A stretch of DNA of 64,000 nucleotides. Source: Halocatena salina (GTDB lineage Archaea > Halobacteriota > Halobacteria > Halobacteriales > Haloarculaceae). The DNA lies in the NCBI RefSeq assembly GCF_023115355.1, contig NZ_CP096020.1:186001-250000 (forward strand), written 5' to 3'. How positions within the stretch are numbered: the first letter of the stretch is position 1; each line of letters starts with the position of its first letter. This document shows positions 38,774-47,196 of the stretch, one piece after another. Below the pieces are notes generated by a model. It was given only the letters and a program-made list of their open reading frames with translations, had not been told where the DNA came from and ran no database searches. Both the position numbers and the translations under genes were made by a program.

Positions 38774-40681
38774 TCACTTTTGACTCACGACGACACGTGC
38801 TGGTCGAAGGACCTGCTGATTCATTAGATAGCCAGGACTCTCAACAGAGATAACCGTACGTGCAGGAACGTCACTCTCGGCAGTTGCAACTACCTGATGG
38901 CGATGTGGATCAACTGTGTCGCCAGGAGCGGGAGAGAAAACCGTCACGTTCATCGTTTCGAACACATCATCGAGTTGTCTCGCTATAGCTTCGATCCCAT
39001 TGTGAATGTCGCTGTTGCTAACGTGAGCGAGTGCTTGTGCGATCGAATCACGAACAGGAATGAGCTGTTTGACACACCTTTGTCTCGTCTCAGCCTGCTC
39101 GTCGGTGGGGGGATGTTCGCCTGAACCGGTGACGGATTCGCCGGGTCGTTCGGCGAGAGGAGACTGAGTGTGATCCACTTCTTCAACCGACTGACTGTGC
39201 GTCGACACTGATGAACCAGTTCTAGATGCTGGCGGTACGAGCCGTCGAACGCGCGCAATCACTTCTGGGACGACCTGACGAGTGGATTCGTGGTTGTCTC
39301 CACGTTTTTCCCGAGGAATATGCTCGCTGACCTCCTGTTCCCCCGCGCTCGCAGGAGGGATGTCTGTTAGGGTGAGTTCTCCACAGTACTCGTTTTCAGC
39401 CGCGATACTGCTCTCCCCCTGAAAAATCGGTATACGTAACGATGTTCGATCATCGATAGCTGTGACAAACATCTTTGTTTCTTTAGTCGGAATAGTAGTG
39501 TTTCTTTCAATAATCGGTTCGAATCGACCACAGTGTGTCTCAGTGCCTATTGCGCGTGTGATGAGTGAGAGATTGGCTATATCGTCGACGTCTCCGTGTA
39601 TCACTCCACTTTCCACTGTTGCCCCCAGCGCAACGAGGTCTGTCCCATTAGCTGCTGGCGTAACAGGCCGTCCCACTGTCTGGGAAATAGTTCGTTGGAC
39701 GTCTGGTAATCGGGAGCCCCCGCCGATGAGCAGGATGTCATCAATCGTAGCGGAATCGAAGTCACCGCTTGCAAGTACATTCGCAATCGGTTCGACAAGG
39801 CGAGCAGCAAGGTCCTGCGTGATGCGTTCGAATGTCGAACGGGATAATGTCGTCTGCAATCCCAACGACTCCGCTGATGTTGTTAGTAGTGATGGAAGCG
39901 TGATTTCCGTCTCGGATGTTTCTGACAGCTCTTTTTTCACCGTTTCAGCTGTGTGGTAGAGTCGATCAAGCGTGTAGCGGTTGTTGCGAACGGTACTAGC
40001 AGACGAGGCATCATGCTGCTCTGCGAATTCGGAGAGGAGCCACTCAACGATCGCCCAGGTCCAGTCATCACCACCGAGAGTTAGATCACCGGCTGTGGCG
40101 AGAAACTCGTAGACACCACCTCCCATTCGCATGAGTGCGACATCGAACGTCGCAGCACCAAGATCGCAGATAAGCATGAGCCGATCTGCATCATTGCCGA
40201 TTGTCCAGCCGTATCCGAGTCCCGCTAAACATGCATCATCACCAACGCGAGCAAGTGCAAGATCGGCGAGTTCGCAGGCTCGATGGACTCCAGAGCGATG
40301 ACGATTTGATGCCAACGAAGGCACAGCCATAACGGCTTGATCAACCGACACTTCCCGCGTGGCCTCTGTGTGTTGCGTAAGTGTACGAAGTAGCACCGCT
40401 GTCAGCGACTCAGGAGTCAGGTCGTTATCACCGAGCGTGACAGTGATGGGTTCTCCAAGATGTGGCTTGAGCATCCGAACGGAGCGATCAGGGCGGTCAC
40501 GAGCGAACTGCTTCACACCTGTGCCTGCGATCGGTTCGCCATCATCAGGAAGAGCGACAGTAGATGGAATCGTGGTCACTCCGTTCTGATCGGTGATTAT
40601 TTTGGGACCACTTGTCTCCATCACGCCAACAGTGCTATTCATCGCCCCAAGGTCAATCCCAAGAACCACGTCATTAGACAT
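38774..40681 (-). CDS. Hsp70 (DnaK-like) protein with a C-terminal GrpE-like domain
   Basis: Residues 1 to about 375 are an Hsp70 ATPase domain: VLGIDLGAMNSTVGVMETSG, TTIPSTVALPDDGEPIAGTG, ICDLGAATFDVALMRMGGGV, LIGGGSRLPDVQRTISQTVG. Residues 380-450 are only the start of the substrate domain (IETHC-like ETHCGRFEPIIERNTTIP, LTDIPPA); the rest and the helical lid are missing. After a polar linker, residues about 535-635 are GrpE-like: QLIPVRDSIAQALAHVSNSD, GDTVDPHRHQVVATAESDVP, SPGYLMNQQVLRPARVVVSQ. GrpE is the nucleotide-exchange factor of DnaK, so chaperone and exchange factor are in one chain. The phosphate loops are altered (GTTNS to GAMNS, GGGT to GAAT), so ATPase kinetics may differ. No dnaJ or grpE is adjacent. 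A housekeeping dnaK is expected elsewhere. Confidence 0.88.
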   Translation of the reverse strand: MSNDVVLGIDLGAMNSTVGVMETSGPKIITDQNGVTTIPSTVALPDDGEPIAGTGVKQFARDRPDRSVRMLKPHLGEPITVTLGDNDLTPESLTAVLLRTLTQHTEATREVSVDQAVMAVPSLASNRHRSGVHRACELADLALARVGDDACLAGLGYGWTIGNDADRLMLICDLGAATFDVALMRMGGGVYEFLATAGDLTLGGDDWTWAIVEWLLSEFAEQHDASSASTVRNNRYTLDRLYHTAETVKKELSETSETEITLPSLLTTSAESLGLQTTLSRSTFERITQDLAARLVEPIANVLASGDFDSATIDDILLIGGGSRLPDVQRTISQTVGRPVTPAANGTDLVALGATVESGVIHGDVDDIANLSLITRAIGTETHCGRFEPIIERNTTIPTKETKMFVTAIDDRTSLRIPIFQGESSIAAENEYCGELTLTDIPPASAGEQEVSEHIPREKRGDNHESTRQVVPEVIARVRRLVPPASRTGSSVSTHSQSVEEVDHTQSPLAERPGESVTGSGEHPPTDEQAETRQRCVKQLIPVRDSIAQALAHVSNSDIHNGIEAIARQLDDVFETMNVTVFSPAPGDTVDPHRHQVVATAESDVPARTVISVESPGYLMNQQVLRPARVVVSQK

Positions 40682-41255
40682 AACTCTGTTAGTTATACTA
40701 TCCTACCGTGTCTAGTACTAGTAATTATTTCGCTTGACAGACACTGATGGTCATGGAATGAAAGTGCCTTGTCGAACGCAGGGCTGCGTCGGGGAGGGTT
40801 GATTCCTCACATTTTCGTGGCATAATAGATTTATTCTCTGCCACACTGTTGGTCTGGACGAGGAAACCATGTTGGAATCGATGGAGAGCCATCGCTGTGG
40901 GCGGCTCAGTCGCCAGCAGCGACAGCGTCGCCACTCACCTACGATATATTCTGGTCGATGATTACCGGACAAACCGGTCGTCCAGGGGCTGGTTTGCGGG
41001 GGACGGCCCGACGCATCGCGAGGGCCGTCTACGCTGCTCGACACAGTGCAAGGGTCGTCGATATAACCGACCTTCTGAGCTATGTACAGAACCGTGCGGC
41101 GTTCTTGTCAGTCTGTGATTCCCGAGACGCTCACCGCCGAATTAAAATATCGGTACGTTCTGAATCTCGTCTTGACTACCCAAGAAGCATTCAGTATATA
41201 CAGTCCAGTCACTAACCATTTCCAGAATAGAAAAGCGTCGAACGTCATTATATGT
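40682..41255. other. Gene-poor stretch upstream of the Hsp70-GrpE gene
   Basis: The 90 bases next to 40681 are AT-rich and would hold the promoter. Beyond that, a + frame from 40958 (TARRIARAVYAARHSARVVD, ITDLLSYVQNR) looks faintly protein-like but has no family features. Confidence 0.35.
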
Positions 41256-41405
41256 ATGTCCTACGACGTGGTGCAAGCGCTCGCACCCCACTGCGTCGGC
41301 TCTGATATCGTCAAGGTGACCGGTCGCGACGGCGGTCAAGCAGCAGTGCTTGGGAGTAAGCTTTTTCAGGCGTTCGTCTCCGACCACGCGACAGAGAGGA
41401 ACTGA
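41256..41405 (+). CDS. Possible 49-residue protein
   Basis: A frame reading MSYDVVQALAPHCVGSDIVK, then VTGRDGGQAAVLGSKLFQAF has haloarchaeal codon use. AT-rich bases precede the start, but too closely for a standard TATA box. No family recognised; it may be the end of a longer lost gene. Confidence 0.3.
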   Translation: MSYDVVQALAPHCVGSDIVKVTGRDGGQAAVLGSKLFQAFVSDHATERN

Positions 41406-41423
41406 CGACGGATTCCATATCGA

Positions 41424-41525
41424 TTACTTTCGTCGAATCAGCTTCCGTCCTTTCTTGATGATTCGTCGCTTGACGCTCGATGGCAGCCGGTTCCACAGTC
41501 GACGAGCCGTTTTGAATTTGCTCAT
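41424..41525 (-). CDS. Possible 33-residue very basic peptide
   Basis: MSKFKTARRLWNRLPSSVKR followed by RIIKKGRKLIRRK: an unusually basic peptide for a halophile, with amphipathic helix character. It could be a DNA-binding or membrane-active peptide or the end of a lost gene. A longer open frame extends upstream to 41681. Confidence 0.3.
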   Translation of the reverse strand: MSKFKTARRLWNRLPSSVKRRIIKKGRKLIRRK

Positions 41526-41890
41526 TGTAGTGGTGTCTGTCTCCCAGACATCTACCCTTTGGGCACGGTGACCGTTAGTATGGTGGCTCTCCTCTGTCCA
41601 CTCACACAACTTGTGCAATGATTGGCAGAGCACAGTCTGTGCAAGCAATTCAGTCGGTCGGATTCCAGAGCCGTCTATCACCGCTCCACACGTACTCGCT
41701 GGGCTGTCTCTGTCTGAGGGAGAGCCGGTCCAATGACAACGAGCTCGCTCTCGTGCTCATGCTACCGCACAGCCCGGGGTTCTATGATACACACCGGTTC
41801 TGCACAGTGTACGCAAAAGGAATTCCTTCTGCACCGTCAAAGGGGAGAAGTGTGTCGTTGTGGCCCCGGCTCCGACGGCAACGAGGGGGC
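41526..41890. other. No clear gene
   Basis: About 365 bases downstream of the 203-residue minus-strand gene; only low-quality frames are present. Confidence 0.4.
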
Positions 41891-42502
41891 TTAGTGATAC
41901 CGTTGTTCGACCTCGAGAGTCTTGCGTACGGCGTCATCGAAGTAGTTCTGTAACTCGTCGCTGAAGTGCTCAATGCGCGTATCCCGCTGTACCACTTCCA
42001 ATGAATCCCAGTCACCGGTCTCGGTTGCCGCGTACAGTTGTGTAAACTTCTCCCCGTTGTTGCCATACACAATTACGACCACATACGGTTTCACCTCTTC
42101 AGCGCCTTCGGTAGTGTATCTTTCATCCCACTCCTCGATTTCAGTGACGCTCACCCGGTCGAACGTCTTCAGTTCTGCACTGAATTTACCGATTCCAAGA
42201 TGTTGAATCAACTGTTCTCGATCCCATTCCTGCGTCTCGCCTGTATCGATGTTCGTCCCCGTTACGGTCTCTGCAGTGATCGATTCGATATGCCAATGCG
42301 TGAGCAGCGGCCCGGCCATCTCAGCAGTTGTCCGGGTGCTGACGTCGCCTTCTTGGATACGATCACCTTCCTGAACACGAATATACCGTGGATTCGACGC
42401 TGGAAGATCAATAAAAATCTCTCCTGGATCCGTACTGACCAGCGTGTCGATACCATCGACCGTCCGAGCTTCTACCGTTTGCTTGTAATGTTCGTTATTC
42501 AT
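41891..42502 (-). CDS. Unknown acidic 203-residue protein
   Basis: The product starts MNNEHYKQTVEARTVDGIDT and has an alternating beta-strand pattern without membrane segments or signal peptide. Segments such as TGTNIDTGETQEWDREQLIQ, then VKPYVVVIVYGNNGEKFTQL and a helical end FSDELQNYFDDAVRKTLEVE are visible. Codon use and acidity are those of a real haloarchaeal cytoplasmic protein. I do not recognise a family. It stands alone. Confidence 0.6.
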   Translation of the reverse strand: MNNEHYKQTVEARTVDGIDTLVSTDPGEIFIDLPASNPRYIRVQEGDRIQEGDVSTRTTAEMAGPLLTHWHIESITAETVTGTNIDTGETQEWDREQLIQHLGIGKFSAELKTFDRVSVTEIEEWDERYTTEGAEEVKPYVVVIVYGNNGEKFTQLYAATETGDWDSLEVVQRDTRIEHFSDELQNYFDDAVRKTLEVEQRYH

Positions 42503-43003
42503 TGTTGATGGCTATGATGTATCGGACACAGAGCGGCAAGCTACTGTTCGAACGATTGTCCGTGAGTTCGACCGGTGAGCGAGGTGAATCATGAGCACAC
42601 CCATGCATCCACTGATATTGTAACCGAGTTCATCCATTAGTCTCCCTCACTCAATGTATACCGGAGAGACGTTTCACTCTGTCGTCTGTTATCATGGCAC
42701 ATGTACAGTGTCGATTTTCTTGGACGATCAAACGACTGCTGGAAAAGTACGAAACTCGGTGAGATCACCGCGGCGTTAGTGGTCAATGACGTCCCGCCAG
42801 TCGACGCGAGTGCGTTCTCGGTGGAGCGGTTTGAGAATTAAACCTCACCCTCGCATTCGCCATCGAAATCGGACACCGGCTTGATGTGGCGGACATGGAG
42901 TTTACTATGGTGATCCGACTCATCCATCCCGCACCGTTGGCAGGTTCGGTTATCTCGTTCACGGACTCAACTTGCGATGTCTTTCCAGTCACGCTGTTTT
43001 CGA
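42503..43003. other. Decayed region before the HTH_10 remnant
   Basis: Fragments such as ITAALVVNDVPPVDASAFSV (about 42757-42820) look coding but are interrupted. No complete gene. The right part may be the lost N-terminal region of the HTH_10 regulator. Confidence 0.35.
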
Positions 43004-43193
43004 AGCGTCGTTCACATGGGTGTTAGCGACGCGCCAGCAAGAGGTACTCGAGGCAGCCGTCGAAGTGGGGTACTACAGTGTTCCCCGAGAGTCGACGCTT
43101 GATGACGTGGCAGCGGTCGTCGAGATCGCGCCCACGACTGCTGGGACCATCTCCGAGAAGCCGAAGCACGGGTGTTTGGAACTCTCACCCGTT
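43004..43193 (+). pseudogene. HTH_10 regulator, C-terminal remnant with frameshift
   Basis: The frame reads ATRQQEVLEAAVEVGYYSVP, then RESTLDDVAAVVEIAPTTAG, a typical HTH_10 (bacterio-opsin-activator) end. A frame change at about 43148 splits the last helix: the proper continuation is HLREAEARVFGTLTR and a stop in the next frame. The regulatory N-terminus is missing. Confidence 0.7.
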
Positions 43194-43488
43194 GAGATCA
43201 ATCGATCAGAAGTCGGTGTAGATACCACACACGGCATTTGACCGCACACACCCCGTCCACCTACGATCTATAGCCAGTGGGTGCATTCTTATCGACACGT
43301 CCTATTGATTCCCCTTCCAGCTTGACCCCAATATTACCCCATCTCAAGGGCTCGTCACACCGCTGTGCCCGCTATTGTCCGGGCAGGCCTGTAACGTACT
43401 GGACGCACAATCTCGACGAGCATCTCGTTCGTGACGCCACGTCGCAGGAGCCGTCCACCAGCCCGGTCAACCATTGCTCCAACATTCG

Positions 43489-43546
43489 TGTGCAAGATAT
43501 GTGCATACACCGGAACCGTTATCCGGATGTGTGCAGAACTTGCACA
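43489..43546 (+). promoter_or_regulatory. Likely operator of the RHH-PIN pair: repeated TGTGCA half-sites
   Basis: TGTGCA occurs at 43489 and 43500 as direct repeats 11 bases apart, again at 43530, and inverted (TGCACA) at 43541, also 11 bases on. The last two form the perfect inverted repeat TGTGCA-5-TGCACA that ends four bases before the ATG at 43551. One-helical-turn spacing is what a ribbon-helix-helix repressor needs, so autoregulation by the downstream antitoxin is likely. Confidence 0.55.
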
Positions 43547-43550
43547 TAGA

Positions 43551-43919
43551 ATGAGCGCGAGTGACAAGTCCCGCCGGGTCCACTTCCAGTCCCCGGAGTA
43601 CCTCGTCGAGCGTCTCGACGCGATTGCGGAGCTCTTCGACAAAGACCGGACGGACCTCCTCGTCGAGGCGATTCGCGAGTACATCGAAGAGACTGCCGAC
43701 AGCGAGACATTCCAAGAACTAGTGGCAACGAAGTACTACGACGACCAACTCGAATTCAAGGCGGTCAAACAGCTGGTCGGCGCTGAAACCGCCCAACGGC
43801 TCCGGCTCCTCAAAGCAGATCTCGAGGGTGAACCGTTTGATCTCGCTGCGCCTGCTGACGGCACCATCTATGGCGACGACGCGACGATGGTGGATACCGC
43901 GGACGGCGACGAGCGATGA
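43551..43919 (+). CDS. Ribbon-helix-helix antitoxin-type regulator
   Basis: The 122-residue product begins MSASDKSRRVHFQSPEYLVE and RLDAIAELFDKDRTDLLVEA, a short strand followed by two helices as in CopG/RHH DNA-binding domains. The C-terminal half is acidic and likely wraps the toxin. It overlaps the PIN-domain gene by ATGA (43916-43919), the usual antitoxin-first arrangement. The start at 43551 is preferred because the operator-like repeats end just before it; upstream in-frame codons are open but unlikely. Confidence 0.8.
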   Translation: MSASDKSRRVHFQSPEYLVERLDAIAELFDKDRTDLLVEAIREYIEETADSETFQELVATKYYDDQLEFKAVKQLVGAETAQRLRLLKADLEGEPFDLAAPADGTIYGDDATMVDTADGDER

Positions 43920-44485
43920 GCAGGCCGCGGCTGCGGACAGTCGTCGCCGACACGAGTGCGCTGGTTAGTCTCGCCGTCCCACGAGCCGATGCAGCCTCCG
44001 ACACCGACACCGCTCCGGATCCCCTCCAGTATCTCCTCACCTCGTGTGACGTCTCCGTTCCACCGAACGTTGTTGCAGAGCTCCGTGACATGGCCCAGTA
44101 CCAGGATATCCACGGTGCTGCAGCGTCCAATGTTTTAGCCGCTCGCACTCACTACACGGTCGATGATCCCTATGAGCGAGTCGACACGCCCCAGTCACGA
44201 CCGACGTTCGGCCTCGACGATGGTGAAACCGACGGCATCGTTCTCGCGAACGCCCTCAACGTCGACGGGTTTCTGACCGACGAGTTCGGCGGGACGAATT
44301 TCGCGCTCATCCATGCGGTCCTACAGGGCCCGCGTATCGTCCCGACACCACGGTTGCTCTGTGACTACGCTCGCAACGACCACATGACCCATGAAGAGGC
44401 ACGGACGCTCATTGTGATGATTAGCCCGCATCGGAGTTGGGAGAACAGCCCCTACGTCGCCCAATTATTGGGTCTCTTGGAGTAG
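43916..44485 (+). CDS. PIN-domain toxin (VapC-like)
   Basis: The 189-residue product has the PIN acidic residues: Asp in RTVVADTSALVSLAV at the start, Glu in PPNVVAELRDMA, and GLDDGETDGIVLANA and GFLTDEFGGTNFA for the later ones. PIN toxins cleave tRNA or mRNA. It is longer than classic VapC (about 130 residues), like other haloarchaeal PIN proteins paired with RHH antitoxins. Translation is coupled to the antitoxin by a four-base overlap. Confidence 0.8.
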   Translation: MSRPRLRTVVADTSALVSLAVPRADAASDTDTAPDPLQYLLTSCDVSVPPNVVAELRDMAQYQDIHGAAASNVLAARTHYTVDDPYERVDTPQSRPTFGLDDGETDGIVLANALNVDGFLTDEFGGTNFALIHAVLQGPRIVPTPRLLCDYARNDHMTHEEARTLIVMISPHRSWENSPYVAQLLGLLE

Positions 44486-44545
44486 AATTACGTTCCAAGT
44501 CCGGTGCCCTCGACTGGTACGTTTCCGTAGCACGATGGTACTACC

Positions 44546-44878
44546 ATGAAATACGCGAGTGTCAGCGTCAAATTCCCGATTGAGCTCGACACTGAGATCG
44601 AGCGGTTCCTCGATGAAACGGGGATCTACACCAACAAGAGCGAGTTCATCAAGGAAGCCTGCCGCGCTCATCTCTGAGAACTCAATGACAACACGGCAAT
44701 CGCTGCACTTCGGCTCAAGCAACTGCTGGCGCAGGCCGAGCAGAGCCGCCGATCCGATAGCGATATTGACGCCGAACTTGCTGCGCTCGGCGAAAAGGTC
44801 GATTCGGACGATCTCGAACGAACTGTCGAGGAGGCACGTGAGGAGCCCTTCGAGCAGGTGTACGGATCGGATGGGTGA
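44546..44878 (+). pseudogene. Second ribbon-helix-helix antitoxin, internal stop
   Basis: The frame starts MKYASVSVKFPIELDTEIER and FLDETGIYTNKSEFIKEACR, a clear RHH domain, and stops at TGA 44675-44677 after 43 codons. The same frame continues past it as ELNDNTAIAALRLKQLLAQA and IDAELAALGEKVDSDDLERT to 44878, so a single substitution (CGA to TGA is the simplest) broke a 110-residue gene. The truncated N-terminus alone could still bind DNA. No toxin follows; a short frame from 44875 has no PIN motif. Confidence 0.65.
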
Positions 44879-45072
44879 GGATCCTCGAACACGAATGTGA
44901 AGGTGTACGAATCGTTCGCCCAGTTGGGCCAACCGCACTCTCACTCCCTGAGGCCTCCATCGGACTCGGTCTCTGAAGATGAGCTGTCTTGCTACGACAG
45001 TCCTCTCGACATCGTGTGAGTAAATGGTACTGACGCTACATATTGAAAGCGACAGCGGTACTCGGTATCGGT

Positions 45073-45440
45073 ATGGAGTGCCCAGCGTGTGGCGGCCTCG
45101 TCACGATGGAAGTAGGGCCGGACCAGTTGCTCTCAGCATCAGTGGCGGATGCACTGCTCGCCAGCGACGAAGGCAAGCAAATCATCGTCGCCCGAAATTG
45201 CTGGGCGTGTGGCTGGACTAAGGAGCGGTCAGTGGTCATCGACTCGATCGAGACAACCGAGGGTGATACCGACGCTGTCGAGCGAGCGCGCTTCTCGACG
45301 ACATTATAGGTGAGGCAACGGCGATTGACGACCTCGCGACGCTCAAGGACGCTCTCGCGGAGATTCGCCGTCAGTGCCGTCTCGAAGGGGCGGCGTCTGA
45401 CTCACTGACGGCTTCAACGGTGACTAGGTGTTCCTCGTGA
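45073..45440 (+). pseudogene. Zinc-ribbon protein, frameshifted near its end
   Basis: The product begins MECPACGGLVTMEVGPDQLL and has a second pair in IIVARNCWACGWTKERSVVI: two CxxC pairs about 40 residues apart, a zinc-ribbon arrangement. A frame change near 45285 cuts it to 78 residues; the other frame continues LLDDIIGEATAIDDLATLKD and ALAEIRRQCRLEGA to a stop at 45438. It overlaps the next gene. I have the impression that such pairs occur in haloarchaeal mobile regions, but I cannot name them. Confidence 0.5.
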
Positions 45441-45766
45441 CCGATACCGACGCCCTCTACGATGTTCGAGAACGTACGGGGGATCCAGCACACGCATCGG
45501 TCGACGGCGTAATCGAACTCGTCCTTGAACGAGCCCGGGAGCCGCGTGAAGACCACCAAGACGCACATTTCGACGAGGGCATGGCTGCTATCCTTGATCG
45601 ATATGGGGCAGACGCTGTCCGCACTGTTATCCACCGTGTGCTCGTCGAGCACTACCCGTTTCGGACAGCCACGGTCGACCTGGATATGCGCAACATCGAT
45701 GGCGTCCGAATCGGAACGACGGCCGGATGGTTCTTGCGAGAGTTGAACGCGGAGCAAACCAGCTGA
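45428..45766 (+). CDS. Unknown 112-residue acidic protein
   Basis: A GTG start at 45428 overlaps the zinc-ribbon gene's end by 13 bases. The product is helical and acidic: DALYDVRERTGDPAHASVDG, VIELVLERAREPREDHQDAH, FDEGMAAILDRYGADAVRTV. No membrane segment. Function unknown; the overlap suggests it works with the zinc-ribbon protein. Confidence 0.5.
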   Translation: MFLVTDTDALYDVRERTGDPAHASVDGVIELVLERAREPREDHQDAHFDEGMAAILDRYGADAVRTVIHRVLVEHYPFRTATVDLDMRNIDGVRIGTTAGWFLRELNAEQTS

Positions 45767-46160
45767 GACCTCACACCTGAAAGCCCTCGGCCGTTCGGCA
45801 CCCCGCGACCATGGAAGACAGTCCTGCTCACTTCGTTGCACGGATTGCGACGTTCCTGCCTTCGTTCGCTGCGCTCACGAAGACTACGCTGCGCGCCTCG
45901 CTACACTCAGTGAAAGCGGGGTCGGAGAATGTTCACGGCGCGAAGTGCAGTGCGCATGGGAGAGCATGCTCTCCCGGTTACCGAGGCAGCCTGACCCTTT
46001 CTGAGCCCGTCAGGGATGCAGCCGATTGGTCGAGCGGCGACTCTAACTGACTGAGTAGTTCGTAGGGCCCTACGGCACGCGCTACCGCCGATGGCATCAC
46101 AGACATTATCGTGATGATGTTGCAATCCCGCGAGCTACAGGTAGAAATTCTAACAGCGAT
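45767..46160. other. Gene-free stretch
   Basis: About 390 bases. A short palindromic CTTCGT...ACGAAG lies around 45861-45883. No convincing gene. Confidence 0.4.
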
Positions 46161-46174
46161 GTTCAACTAAAGAG

Positions 46175-46215
46175 TTAAATATACGTCCAGCATCTATTCA
46201 ACTGGATGGTTGAAC
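46175..46215 (+). promoter_or_regulatory. TATA box and operator over the ArsR start
   Basis: TTAAATATA at 46175-46183 lies 23-31 bases before the ATG at 46206, implying a leaderless transcript. An inverted repeat ATTCAAC-(6)-GTTGAAC (46196-46215) covers the ATG itself, and another GTTCAAC half lies at 46161. A repressor bound here would block both transcription start and elongation, so autoregulation by the ArsR product is likely. Confidence 0.5.
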
Positions 46216-46550
46216 GGCTGCCGGACGACCTCGATCTCGACCTTGATGCGGTCTTCCAAGCACTGGCCCACCCCATCCGTCGGGACATCCTTGAACAGGT
46301 AGCCGACGGACCAGCGAGCGTCAGCAACCTGGCCGAACCGCACGACGTCTCTCTCGCCGCTGTCTCGAAGCACCTTCACGTACTGGAAGATGCCGGCCTG
46401 ATCGACATCGAGAGGGACGGCCGCGTTCGCCGCTGCCACCTCAACGCTGCGCCTCTGAGCGCCGCGTTTGGATGGCTCACCCGGTACCGCGTTTTCTGGG
46501 AGGACCGACTCGACGCGCTGGCCATCCATCTGGAGGATGAAAACCAATGA
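46206..46550 (+). CDS. ArsR-family winged-helix repressor
   Basis: The 114-residue product is a compact winged helix: LDAVFQALAHPIRRDILEQV, then SVSNLAEPHDVSLAAVSKHL with the recognition helix, and HVLEDAGLIDIERDGRVRRC for the wing. No metal-binding cysteine cluster is visible, so it is of the ArsR type that usually regulates the neighbouring SRPBCC protein. It overlaps that gene by ATGA. Confidence 0.85.
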   Translation: MVERLPDDLDLDLDAVFQALAHPIRRDILEQVADGPASVSNLAEPHDVSLAAVSKHLHVLEDAGLIDIERDGRVRRCHLNAAPLSAAFGWLTRYRVFWEDRLDALAIHLEDENQ

Positions 46551-47047
46551 CAACCAACGGTAACGACGACGGACAACAGACCGACAACCAGACCGGCGAG
46601 CGGAGCATTACGGTGAGCCGCGTTATCGAGACCTCTCCCGAGCGGGTCTACGAGGCCTTCGTTGATCCCGACGAGCTTGCCCAGTGGTTTCCGCCGACCG
46701 GCTTCTCCGCCGAGGTCCACCACCTCGAACCCGAAGTGGGCGGGACGTACCGTGCTACGTTCACGGGCGAGACGGAGGAGCTCGCGGACTACGACCACTC
46801 TTTTGGTGGCACGTATCAGGAACTTGAGCCGGGAGAGCGAATCGTCTACACCGATTCGTTCGAGACCGACGACCCGGCGATGGCCGGAGAGATGACGGTG
46901 ACGGTCACCTTCGAGGAGGTTCCTGAGGGGGCCGAAGTCACCGTCCGTCAAGAGGGGATTCCCGAGGCTATCCCTCCGAGAGACGCCACCGAAGGGTGGA
47001 CCGACTCGTTGTCGAACCTCGCGGAACTGGTGGAGGGGACGTCGTGA
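46547..47047 (+). CDS. SRPBCC/AHSA1-type START-like domain protein
   Basis: The 166-residue product has the Bet v1/START-like fold: SITVSRVIETSPERVYEAFV, DPDELAQWFPPTG, then GGTYRATFTGETEE and GGTYQELEPGERIVYTDSFE, and ends in a long helix that closes the ligand pocket (GWTDSLSNLAELVE). Such proteins bind hydrophobic ligands or assist chaperones and are very often encoded behind an ArsR repressor. Substrate unknown. Confidence 0.85.
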   Translation: MTTNGNDDGQQTDNQTGERSITVSRVIETSPERVYEAFVDPDELAQWFPPTGFSAEVHHLEPEVGGTYRATFTGETEELADYDHSFGGTYQELEPGERIVYTDSFETDDPAMAGEMTVTVTFEEVPEGAEVTVRQEGIPEAIPPRDATEGWTDSLSNLAELVEGTS

Positions 47048-47196
47048 CAGTCGAACTAGTCGCCCTAGAACTGGCTCGCTCGTAATCGACGTCCCAAGGG
47101 CTACTGTGCGACATGTGGCGAGCTCATCGACCGATTGATGGTTGTGCTGAGACAGTTCGTGGGGAATGATCACGGAGAAGCAGCGATCGGACCCAC

